32,628 nucleotides of DNA from positions 1-32,628 of IMG/VR virus record IMGVR_UViG_3300017963_000558. The stretch is one strand, 5' to 3'. The notes beneath the pieces were generated by a model. The model saw only the letters and a list, made by a program, of their open reading frames with translations. It had not been told where the DNA came from and made no database searches. Source of the stretch: a virus. This document shows positions 1 through 5,732 of the stretch, piece after piece. Position 1 is the stretch's first letter, and every line of letters starts with the position of its first letter. Position numbers and translations under genes: made by a program.

Positions 1-1
1 T

Positions 2-151
2 GATTTTGACGAAGAAATACCAGTTAGATTTGTATTCCGTGATGCACACGGAAGTACAACATATCATCAATATGTGGATACGATAACATTTATCAATGGG
101 AAGCTAGGAATTGAAATGAACAGTCTAAGTGATAAAGAACTTGCCATTTGA
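2..151 (+). CDS. C-terminal end of an unknown protein (partial)
   Basis: An open frame enters from the left edge and ends at TGA 149-151, giving the last 49 residues of a protein (starting DFDEEIPVRF, ending SDKELAI). The composition is ordinary for a soluble protein: acidic, with aromatic residues spaced through it. There is no motif I recognise. It lies 15 bases upstream of the serine recombinase on the same strand, so the two may be co-transcribed. The true start is outside the window. That this is a real gene rests on the uninterrupted frame, its protein-like composition and its tight spacing to the next gene. Confidence 0.5.
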   Translation, partial: DFDEEIPVRFVFRDAHGSTTYHQYVDTITFINGKLGIEMNSLSDKELAI

Positions 152-166
152 ACCAAGGATAACACC

Positions 167-901
167 ATGACAAAGCAAGCAATTATCTACACCCGATTTT
201 CTCCGCGTCCAAACGCGCAAGAATGTAATAGTTGCGAGAAGCAAGCGGAGCGTTGTGTTACATATTGGAGGGCAAAGGGCTATGGGCCATGTACTGCAAT
301 TTACATGGATAAGGACGTATCCGGTGGGGAATTAAACAGGCCGAGGCTTAATGCCGCAATAGCAGCATTAAATCCTGGTGATGTTTTAATCGTGGACAGT
401 AGTGACCGTCTAGCGCGAGATATGTTGGTGAACCTGACTATCAGGTACCAAGTAGAACAAGCCGGCGCAACGATTGAATTTGCGGACGGCTCCCCACAAG
501 CCATAACACCGGAAGGCAAGCTATTTCAGAACATCCTTGCTGCCTTTGCTGCTTATGAACGCGACCGTATTCGCCTGAGAACAAAGAAGGGGCTGGAGAA
601 AAAGCGTAAGAACGGAGAGCGTACCACTGGCAAGATTCCGATTGGGTGGCAAGAAGACCCGGAAGACCCTAAACGACTTGTGGTATGCGAACAAGAGCGT
701 AAGGCAATTAAATTAGCGTGTGCAGCTAAAGCTGTTACGGGCACTACTTCTGATTTAATTGCTCAACAATTAGATAATGAACTTGGCCCTTGTCGTGGCA
801 ATCCCTGGAGTGCCCGCACAGTCCGCAAGCTAATCAAGCGCCATGCTTTCTGGGCCGACCCAGTGAATGGCGATTCTGCTCTTGAACCTCAGCACCCATG
901 A
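167..901 (+). CDS. Serine recombinase (resolvase/invertase family), 244 aa
   Basis: A site-specific recombinase that would cut and rejoin DNA through a phosphoserine link. The N-terminal catalytic domain (about residues 1-140) has YTRFS at 8-12, where Ser12 is the expected nucleophile and Arg10 its partner. The DSSDRLARD segment at 77-85 carries the conserved Arg pair (81 and 84), and the long linking helix begins near AAYERDRIRLRTKKG (129-142). A GKIPIGW segment at 155-161 and a short helical DNA-binding region follow. The protein ends there, so it lacks the long zinc-ribbon and coiled-coil tail of large serine integrases. An AAGGA ribosome site lies about 9 bases before ATG 167. Family assignment is firm. 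Whether it integrates the element, resolves multimers or inverts a segment cannot be told. The element also has a tyrosine integrase at 16361-17509. Confidence 0.9.
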   Translation: MTKQAIIYTRFSPRPNAQECNSCEKQAERCVTYWRAKGYGPCTAIYMDKDVSGGELNRPRLNAAIAALNPGDVLIVDSSDRLARDMLVNLTIRYQVEQAGATIEFADGSPQAITPEGKLFQNILAAFAAYERDRIRLRTKKGLEKKRKNGERTTGKIPIGWQEDPEDPKRLVVCEQERKAIKLACAAKAVTGTTSDLIAQQLDNELGPCRGNPWSARTVRKLIKRHAFWADPVNGDSALEPQHP

Positions 902-910
902 TGGTATAAT
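882..910 (+). promoter_or_regulatory. Sigma70-type promoter for the 48-aa gene
   Basis: A perfect TATAAT lies at 905-910, with TTGAAC at 882-887 exactly 17 bases upstream. The -35 box overlaps the last codons of the serine recombinase gene. Transcription would start near 917 and give a leader of about 40 bases before ATG 959. This suggests the small gene is expressed independently of the recombinase. The boxes are seen directly; activity is inferred. Confidence 0.65.
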
Positions 911-958
911 GTGCTCAACTTGATTTACCCCTGTTATTTAATGAAAGGGAAAATAACA

Positions 959-1105
959 ATGGAAAATCCCCGAAATGAAGCAGTAGAATTACTCTGTCAT
1001 TATTTTGAGCAGGTTGGACTTGCAATAACTGATGATGTAGAAGATGAAATGCTCAAGATTGTAAATGCAATCATTGACGCAGCAAGATTAAATCCTAGAA
1101 AATAA
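959..1105 (+). CDS. Small acidic protein of unknown function, 48 aa
   Basis: ATG 959 is preceded by AAAGGGA about 9 bases upstream. It is preferred over an in-frame ATG at 911, which lies at the predicted transcription start and has no ribosome site. The 48-residue product (MENPRNEAVE...) is acidic in the middle (DDVEDEM) and looks mostly helical, with no motif I know. It has a dedicated consensus-like promoter at 882-910. Its stop is followed after one base by the stop of the convergent gene at 1107-1280, so there is no room for a terminator between them. A small regulatory or inhibitor protein is possible, but that is a guess. Confidence 0.55.
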   Translation: MENPRNEAVELLCHYFEQVGLAITDDVEDEMLKIVNAIIDAARLNPRK

Positions 1106-1106
1106 T

Positions 1107-1280
1107 CTAAGTTGACTTATACGTCATTATCAACCCGCAGTTATCGCACGTTTCTGGATAATTTTCAGGTTCATTAGGCATCCATATATCAAGTTCAGCC
1201 GTGTCATCTTCTTGGTAGCAAGAATAACAAAGAACTCTACTATCCATCATAATTACTGGCACACAGGCTTGTGTTTCCAT
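1107..1280 (-). CDS. Small zinc-ribbon-like protein, 57 aa
   Basis: The last gene of the leftward early operon. The 57-residue product has two CxxC pairs, CYSC (18-21) and CDNC (45-48), separated by an acidic stretch; this is the layout of a small zinc ribbon. The start ATG overlaps the stop of the methyltransferase gene as TGATG, a typical translational coupling arrangement. Another in-frame start (ATG-ATG, encoding MMDSRV) lies 10 codons inside. I cannot name a function. Small zinc ribbons like this are common fillers at the ends of phage early operons and may bind nucleic acid or host proteins. The coding call rests on the overlap, the four paired cysteines and the clean open frame. Confidence 0.6.
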   Translation of the reverse strand: METQACVPVIMMDSRVLCYSCYQEDDTAELDIWMPNEPENYPETCDNCGLIMTYKST

Positions 1281-1999
1281 CACTCAATCTCCATCCCATG
1301 CTCCCTTGCAATTGCCTTGCAATACTCCCGGTTTGATTCAATCAGAATACACCTTCGTTTAATTCGCTTGCAGACGCGCAAGGTGGTCCCTGTGCCCGCG
1401 AATGGATCAAGTACGGTATCACCTTCTTTCGTGCTAAGCTTTATACACCGCTCAATTAGGCCCTCGTGAAGCTGCGTAGGGCACCACGAGCGGCGTTGCT
1501 TTGAGTTGCCTGTAACGCGCGGGAAATTGAACACATCACCGGGCACTCTGCCACGCGGGTCGGCGCGCTTGTCGCCATTCTTTTGCCGCCAAGATTCCAC
1601 GCGAATCTGATCGGGATAGAGCACGGCGTCTTCGTGTGCGAGGCGCATAAGTGGCCGATGATTGTTTCCCAAATCATTCTGATTATGCTGCCCAAAAGTG
1701 AAGATTTGCACGCAGGACTTGGCTTTAATGTAGGACTTGAAGTTACATAATCTATTTATTATACCGCCAATTTCAAACATCCATTTGGAGTTATATGAAA
1801 TCCACGTTATATTTGCCGTAAATGTAAACCTAGCTATACAATCTGATAGCCATTCCAAGTATCGCCCGCTGGGCATGTTGTCATTATAATTTCCATAACA
1901 AAGCCCCAAGTTGTCAGGCGGATCAGCAAAGATACAGGTTACTTTGGGGAGCTTGTCAATAATCTTTAAGCAATCATCATGTATTAGTCTGTGGGTCAT
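1280..1999 (-). CDS. DNA methyltransferase (amino-methylating, beta-type motif order), 239 aa
   Basis: Transfers a methyl group from S-adenosylmethionine to an exocyclic amino group in DNA (N6-adenine or N4-cytosine). The catalytic motif IV, DPPD, is at 26-29 and the AdoMet-binding motif I, DPFAGTGTT, is at 198-206 near the C-terminus. That order (IV before I) is that of beta-class enzymes. A WCPTQLHEGLIERCI segment at 172-186 fits the motif just before motif I. ATG 1999 (MTHRLIHDD) is chosen over an in-frame start 24 codons upstream because GGAGGG precedes it at good spacing and it limits the overlap with the SprT-like gene. There is no restriction enzyme next to it, so it is an orphan that may protect phage DNA from host restriction. 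The target sequence is unknown. Confidence 0.88.
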   Translation of the reverse strand: MTHRLIHDDCLKIIDKLPKVTCIFADPPDNLGLCYGNYNDNMPSGRYLEWLSDCIARFTFTANITWISYNSKWMFEIGGIINRLCNFKSYIKAKSCVQIFTFGQHNQNDLGNNHRPLMRLAHEDAVLYPDQIRVESWRQKNGDKRADPRGRVPGDVFNFPRVTGNSKQRRSWCPTQLHEGLIERCIKLSTKEGDTVLDPFAGTGTTLRVCKRIKRRCILIESNREYCKAIAREHGMEIE

Positions 2000-2321
2000 C
2001 TTTTGCCCTCCCATAATCCCATTCGTCCCAAGCGCGATATAACTTTGCGTAACACAAGCCCCACTCATCACTGTGATCTTCTACACAGTCTGCGCCGAAC
2101 CAAGTAAGAGCATGTGCATATTCATGGAGAATTGTATCAATTCGTTCACTAAATGCCTTTTTGCTATTGATCCGTATTAGGAAACGATGATTTTTGAAAA
2201 TACAATCTCCACTGAGCCCCTTCAATGACTGCGAACAGATAGTCACAGGGTAGCGCGGGGGGAACTCTCGTCGTAGCCAGTTGATTGTTCGTAGCCATTT
2301 CTGAAGCGTTGTTAGTTTCAT
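1977..2321 (-). CDS. SprT-like zinc metallopeptidase domain protein, 114 aa
   Basis: The zinc-binding protease signature HEYAH is at 66-70, followed by a third candidate ligand in EDHSDEWG (His83). The arrangement HExxH, about a dozen residues, then H resembles SprT/Spartan-type metallopeptidase domains, which in cells cut proteins crosslinked to DNA. Small stand-alone versions occur in phages, but their role there is not known to me. ATG 2321 is chosen because it follows the upstream stop as TAAAATG; an in-frame ATG at 2357 would overlap the HAD gene. The 3' end overlaps the methyltransferase start by 23 bases. An alternative is an unrelated gluzincin-type fold that shares only the HExxH. 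Confidence 0.7.
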   Translation of the reverse strand: MKLTTLQKWLRTINWLRREFPPRYPVTICSQSLKGLSGDCIFKNHRFLIRINSKKAFSERIDTILHEYAHALTWFGADCVEDHSDEWGLCYAKLYRAWDEWDYGRAKDDPQTNT

Positions 2322-2322
2322 T

Positions 2323-2916
2323 TTAGTATGGTCGTACGAATGGCCTAAGTAGCTCATTAAAAGAATCTCTTAAATACTTCATAGTATTCTTACCATGCAA
2401 TGAATTCCATGGCCTTGGGACAAGAATCGCTTGTCCGCCGTATTTTGAGAATTCATTGACATTCTTATCACTATCATCAATTAGTAAGGCATTAGGATGA
2501 GCGCACAAATGTTTTGGTGGACCAATTAAATACTGTCGATGTAACCATTTTGGACAGTGCTTGTAAATCCATTCCATTTTGCCTGCTGCGCAACCGGGAT
2601 CAAGCACTGGAGAAGTAAGAATACAAATGTTCTCTTTACCAACCAAGGCTTCACAGTTATCAAGAAGCCACTCAAATTCATCTGATACTGGGAAATTTGC
2701 CCAATCTTCGCGGTTGAATATATCCCAAAATTCCTTCCTTGTTAATATGTTGTTGGGTCGTAGCCAATTTGCTGCATTTAGAATATCCCACCCAACTTTC
2801 TCATAATAACAATTAAGGGCCTGCTGTGTTACCTTGCAGCCGACATGCTCAAGTGCCTGCACAGTAAACTTGTTCAATACATCATCTAAATCAAGGAAGA
2901 TTCGCTTTAGTTGCAT
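2323..2916 (-). CDS. HAD-superfamily phosphatase, 5'(3')-deoxyribonucleotidase-like, 197 aa
   Basis: Begins with the HAD motif I, FLDLDDVLN at 7-15, in which Asp9 would be the nucleophile and Asp11 the acid/base. Motif II is ILTSP in the middle, and LLIDDSDKN near the C-terminus gives the metal-binding acidic pair. The DLDDVLN wording and the roughly 200-residue length fit phage and bacterial 5'-nucleotidases that remove phosphate from deoxynucleoside monophosphates. Such an enzyme could shift nucleotide pools, which agrees with the neighbouring Nmad1-like gene. ATG 2916 is chosen over a TTG at 2922 because CGAGGAA lies about 7 bases before it. It overlaps the upstream stop as TAATG. Confidence 0.75.
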   Translation of the reverse strand: MQLKRIFLDLDDVLNKFTVQALEHVGCKVTQQALNCYYEKVGWDILNAANWLRPNNILTRKEFWDIFNREDWANFPVSDEFEWLLDNCEALVGKENICILTSPVLDPGCAAGKMEWIYKHCPKWLHRQYLIGPPKHLCAHPNALLIDDSDKNVNEFSKYGGQAILVPRPWNSLHGKNTMKYLRDSFNELLRPFVRPY

Positions 2917-3263
2917 TAACAATTCCTCGTTAGAATGGGAGATTTTTCTAATTGCTCTTCATGCACAATAATACACAATAGCGAATATACCGCGTTATCC
3001 ATAAGGGTATCCTTGAAGCTTTCTTCCTTCACTTCAAAAGTCTTTGTCTTTGCGAAGGTCTTTAGTCGCCCCCACTTGTCCATAAGTCGAACCAGGATGC
3101 TCTTCCACGCAGGAATTCCAATCTCTTCAGATGCCCGAAGATTGGATAGTGGATCGTCGCCTGCATAATCATGGTTCTTGCGACTGTGAAGATCAGCCAT
3201 TTCTTGAAGCAATTCATAGAATCGTGGGTGGCCATGGTAGCTGGCGGTTTTGAGTTGCGCCAT
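2916..3263 (-). CDS. Nmad1/DUF1599-like protein, 115 aa
   Basis: An all-helical-looking protein with KNHDYAGDDPLSNLR near 29-43, then WKSILVRLMDKWGRLKTF, then a late helix with KDTLMDNAVYSLLC. This order (H/N-DY, then R-DK-RL, then D-A-Y) matches my memory of nucleotide modification associated domain 1 (DUF1599). That family is distantly related to MazG-type nucleotide pyrophosphohydrolases and is found in phage modification islands. A role in nucleotide metabolism or base modification is inferred from the family only. An AGGAGA site precedes ATG 3263. The stop overlaps the next gene as TAATG. The gap upstream contains a TTGCG-rich low-complexity segment (3298-3345). Confidence 0.6.
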   Translation of the reverse strand: MAQLKTASYHGHPRFYELLQEMADLHSRKNHDYAGDDPLSNLRASEEIGIPAWKSILVRLMDKWGRLKTFAKTKTFEVKEESFKDTLMDNAVYSLLCIIVHEEQLEKSPILTRNC

Positions 3264-3297
3264 TGGATATTTCTCCTGAAGGTGTAATTGAAAATAG

Positions 3298-3345
3298 TTG
3301 CGTTGCGTGGCGATGTGTCGTGTCGCGGAAAAATGAGACGCGTTG
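3298..3345. repeat. TTGCG-rich low-complexity segment, copy A
   Basis: Begins with TTGCGTTGCG at 3298-3307 and continues as G/T/C-rich, near-periodic sequence with many TCG/GCG steps. On the minus strand it reads CGCAACGCAAC just before an A/T-rich stretch and the ribosome site of the gene at 2916-3263. Copy B (3951-3990) has the same order upstream of another gene. It is not a perfect tandem array. Confidence 0.5.
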
Positions 3346-3350
3346 TGCTG

Positions 3351-3923
3351 TTACTTTTTTTCCCATTTATGACTTTTAACTTTATATTGACCATAAACTC
3401 CGCGATTTTCTGGCCTCCATCGACCGATTCCTACGGCTACTCCAGCATATTCTACAACTTCCATGAAAATTGATTCTGGTATAGCTTTTCCAACAACTAG
3501 CACTTCAAGTTCACCTTTCCATTCTTGAATCGTTGGATATGCTCGCCACACTCGCCCACTGGTTTTCATTCGGGTAGGCTGACTATGGGCAAATATCCAT
3601 TCGCACTTAATGGCAGGGTCTTTAGGCTTAAAAGGCAAGATTAAACTTTGAGCAATTTGTACTTCTGTTTCAAAATGCTTGGTATACTTTTCATTTTTAC
3701 TATCTGCCTTTTGGATACCAAGCAATTGGGCAGCCTTAATAATACTTAGTTTGAATGCCATGGCGGGAATGAATACATGCCCTGATTGGCTAACATTTAG
3801 ATGGTCACGCCAAGTACGTTCTTCAAATTGCTGATGAGTTTCCTGATCGGTTTTTTCCGCCATGCGTGCTCTTGATTGCGAATAGGGAGATGAGCTAACA
3901 AGTTGTAATGTTGCAATGTACAT
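3351..3923 (-). CDS. Conserved-looking phage protein of unknown function, 190 aa
   Basis: A 190-residue soluble protein with a mixed alpha/beta look. The C-terminal region GVAVGIGRWRPENRGVYGQY (about 162-181) is a pattern I have seen at the ends of uncharacterised proteins in phage early and recombination regions. The central part has TIQEWKGELEVLVVG, which looks like paired beta strands. ATG 3923 is preceded by CAGGAG. TTGCG-rich low-complexity segments lie in the gaps before it (copy B) and after it (copy A). No catalytic motif is evident, so I cannot assign a reaction. Its place between replication and nucleotide genes suggests an early DNA-metabolism or anti-host role, but that is inference. 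Confidence 0.7.
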   Translation of the reverse strand: MYIATLQLVSSSPYSQSRARMAEKTDQETHQQFEERTWRDHLNVSQSGHVFIPAMAFKLSIIKAAQLLGIQKADSKNEKYTKHFETEVQIAQSLILPFKPKDPAIKCEWIFAHSQPTRMKTSGRVWRAYPTIQEWKGELEVLVVGKAIPESIFMEVVEYAGVAVGIGRWRPENRGVYGQYKVKSHKWEKK

Positions 3924-3950
3924 AGTAAAACTCCTGTTGGGTTAAAAAAG

Positions 3951-3990
3951 TTGCGTTGCGTTGCGGTGCATTGAGGCGCGCCAAGAAGAG
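3951..3990. repeat. TTGCG-rich low-complexity segment, copy B
   Basis: Three perfect tandem TTGCG units at 3951-3965 are followed by GTGCATTGAGGCGCGCC and AGAGAGGCGTTGTT. It aligns with copy A in order and in position relative to the following ribosome site. Together with copy C (4020-4060) it forms a dispersed family. Confidence 0.55.
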
Positions 3991-3998
3991 AGGCGTTG

Positions 3999-4211
3999 TT
4001 ATCTTTTCCTTTCTAGCCAAGGAAATGTTTCGTGAGAAGTTGCATTGCGTCGAGATGCGAGAAGGGGAGATGAAGTGAGATGAGTCGCAAAGGTTAATAT
4101 TTCCACGCTATTTCCGGGACGTGGTGCTGCTTTCTGGTTGCTGATGGCCTTACATCTTTCAAGTTCGGCCATCCATTCGGAAATAGTTGTATCAAGAAAA
4201 CTATCGCTCAT
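3999..4211 (-). CDS. Small protein of unknown function, 70 aa, possibly decayed at its 3' end
   Basis: ATG 4211 directly follows the stop of the metallophosphoesterase gene (TAGTAATG), which supports a real start. The first 20 or so residues (MSDSFLDTTISEWMAELERC) look like a normal helical protein. The last 30 (ATHLTSSPLLASRRNATSHE...) are encoded by the same TTGCG-type low-complexity DNA that is intergenic elsewhere (copies A and B). The C-terminal half may therefore be read-through into non-coding sequence after an ancestral gene lost its end, or the repeat may have invaded the gene. No function can be given. Confidence 0.4.
   Translation of the reverse strand: MSDSFLDTTISEWMAELERCKAISNQKAAPRPGNSVEILTFATHLTSSPLLASRRNATSHETFPWLERKR
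4020..4060. repeat. TTGCG-rich low-complexity segment, copy C
   Basis: Contains TTGCATTGCGTCGAGATGCG at 4040-4059, a degenerate form of the TTGCG pattern in copies A and B. Unlike those, it lies inside an open frame (3999-4211). Confidence 0.35.
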
Positions 4212-4213
4212 TA

Positions 4214-5068
4214 CTACACAGAAGGTTGTTCTGTTTCGGGTCGTTTGAGATTCCAAATTTTATGACGAGTAAATACATCTTCATCGCCAGAACGCACGAG
4301 TGTTCCGCCAATTTGAGGGAGAGCCTGCCGGCCACCAACTATTTTGTAGACAAAAGGTGTCTTAGCTTGCCATCCGGCCGTGGTGCATGATGTACCAAAA
4401 CCGTGCGATGTTTGAAAGCGCGTTTCGATATTACGGTGCCGATGGGATCGCACTACCACATCTGGGGGTCGATTATTCCAACGGGCCGATTCTACAAATG
4501 CTTGTTCTATTTCTTTTTGGATAGCTGATGATTCGTATGCCAAACTACCTGCTGTTCCAATGTGGTGTGTAATATGGACGAGTCCAACTCCAACTTCGAT
4601 CCATAATTCCCATCTAGCATAACGACCTTCTTTGTCGGGTATGGCATTTAATTCCTCCGCTAAGCGTTCTTCTGTTTCGCCAGAAGGCCCCACGTGCGCT
4701 TCTGTGCCTCGAATGTGATAATACCTACCTTTACATGCTTCTATAACTGGCTTTAAGATTGCCTTGGCAATTCGTGCTTGATCGGTAAGATTATGACTTA
4801 CTTGTGTAACAGCCTTATGGTGCCGACCATCAATGGCATCGCCGTTTAGTACCACTGCATAAGACTCCCCGCGAGTTACCTGTGGAACCCACTCATTCCA
4901 AAATCTTTGCCAACAATTCCAAATATCCGCCTGTAGCGACGTATGTTTATAAATTGCGCCATCATCAAGAGTTACTTCAGGCGGACATAATCCAAGCCGG
5001 CAACCGCAATGTAAATCTGACACTACAATCAAATTATTAAGCGGCTTGATTTTCTTTTTTCGTGACAT
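4214..5068 (-). CDS. Calcineurin-like metallophosphoesterase, 284 aa
   Basis: The standard metallophosphoesterase metal-binding blocks appear in order: VVSDLHCG near 15-22 (D-x-H), VLNGDAIDG near 72-80 (GD), IRGTEAHVG near 118-126 (in place of GNHD/E), HITHHIG near 169, and RSHRHRN near 206-212 (GHxH-like). The GNHE block is changed to GTEAH, which removes the usual Asn metal ligand and may alter activity. Such enzymes hydrolyse phosphomonoesters or diesters; phage members can be nucleases or phosphatases, and the substrate here is unknown. AGGAGG precedes ATG 5068, the best ribosome site in the region. It is followed by the small gene at 3999-4211, with only two bases between the stop and the next ATG. 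Confidence 0.82.
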   Translation of the reverse strand: MSRKKKIKPLNNLIVVSDLHCGCRLGLCPPEVTLDDGAIYKHTSLQADIWNCWQRFWNEWVPQVTRGESYAVVLNGDAIDGRHHKAVTQVSHNLTDQARIAKAILKPVIEACKGRYYHIRGTEAHVGPSGETEERLAEELNAIPDKEGRYARWELWIEVGVGLVHITHHIGTAGSLAYESSAIQKEIEQAFVESARWNNRPPDVVVRSHRHRNIETRFQTSHGFGTSCTTAGWQAKTPFVYKIVGGRQALPQIGGTLVRSGDEDVFTRHKIWNLKRPETEQPSV

Positions 5069-5077
5069 TCATTCCTC

Positions 5078-5347
5078 CTAATTAGGTTCATCATAGTAGC
5101 CAACTTCAGGGTGGCATAATAAACAAATTTCTGTCTTTATTAACCCTCCGCAAGTCTCACATTTATGTTCTTTTGCTCTTTTAATCTTAGGTATAAAACG
5201 ACGTGGACGAATATCAGGGGAATCCTTAATTGCCTTGACAGTTCCCTTGGAAATTCCAACTTGTCTTGCAATTCGTCTATTGGATAACTTGGTTTTAAGC
5301 AGGGAGCGTACTTTTATCTCAACTGCCCTCGGAATCATTTTCGGCAT
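5078..5347 (-). CDS. HTH plus zinc-finger small DNA-binding protein, 89 aa
   Basis: The N-terminal half holds a helix-turn-helix of resolvase/transposase type: KTKLSNRRIARQVGISKGTVKAI (about 18-40). The C-terminal half holds a Cys cluster CETCGG...CLLCH that could bind zinc. Together they suggest a small sequence-specific DNA-binding regulator. ATG 5347 is chosen because AGGAAA lies about 8 bases upstream; a GTG two codons earlier and an ATG three codons later are alternatives. It overlaps the 3' end of the RusA-like gene by 29 bases in another frame. The target is unknown; an early transcription regulator or replication accessory is plausible. Confidence 0.65.
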   Translation of the reverse strand: MPKMIPRAVEIKVRSLLKTKLSNRRIARQVGISKGTVKAIKDSPDIRPRRFIPKIKRAKEHKCETCGGLIKTEICLLCHPEVGYYDEPN

Positions 5348-5732
5348 TAACACATTTCCTGATAGTCAACTCCACTCGTGGATATAATGAGTCAAAAAGA
5401 AATAGTGGCATTCTGCGTTCCATATGTTCATAGTCGTCATCAATTACCAATCCAGAATCCACAATGCCATCATAAGCAGCTTTTAGCGAAGCCACGGCAT
5501 TATCTTGATCCCGTCGATGCTTTGTTGGAAAGAAAAATTTAGCTGCAACTGTCACTTTTCCCCATGGCTTAGTTTCGATAGATTCAGCTTCTATTGCCTC
5601 TTGCGCCAATTTTCGGTATCGTTTAATTGCTGCTGCCTTGGTAAATCGGCCACCTGGAGTGGCAACTGCGCAATTTGGCGACAGTACCTTAACTGGCAAT
5701 GGAAGTATGATCGTAACTGATTCGGGGGTCAT
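5319..5732 (-). CDS. RusA-like Holliday junction resolvase, 137 aa
   Basis: Expected to cut four-way DNA junctions formed during phage recombination and replication. The key RusA pattern is present as RDQDNAVASLKAAYDG (about 74-89), followed by VDSGLVIDDDYEH (91-103). This supplies the spaced acidic residues that bind magnesium in the RusA dimer. The N-terminal ILPLPVKVLSPN also fits the family start, and 137 aa is close to the usual 120-140. ATG 5732 overlaps the stop of the primase gene as ATGA. It works logically with the nuclease, helicase and annealing-type genes of the same operon. Confidence 0.85.
   Translation of the reverse strand: MTPESVTIILPLPVKVLSPNCAVATPGGRFTKAAAIKRYRKLAQEAIEAESIETKPWGKVTVAAKFFFPTKHRRDQDNAVASLKAAYDGIVDSGLVIDDDYEHMERRMPLFLFDSLYPRVELTIRKCVNAENDSEGS

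Noticed and set aside
1212-1469. Plus-strand frame of 85 aa opposite the methyltransferase gene
   Set aside because: It lies antisense to clear methyltransferase motifs and has no ribosome site or family pattern.
1280-2071. Longer methyltransferase start at 2071
   Set aside because: The extra 24 residues look unrelated to the family and overlap the SprT-like gene; ATG 1999 has a good GGAGGG site.
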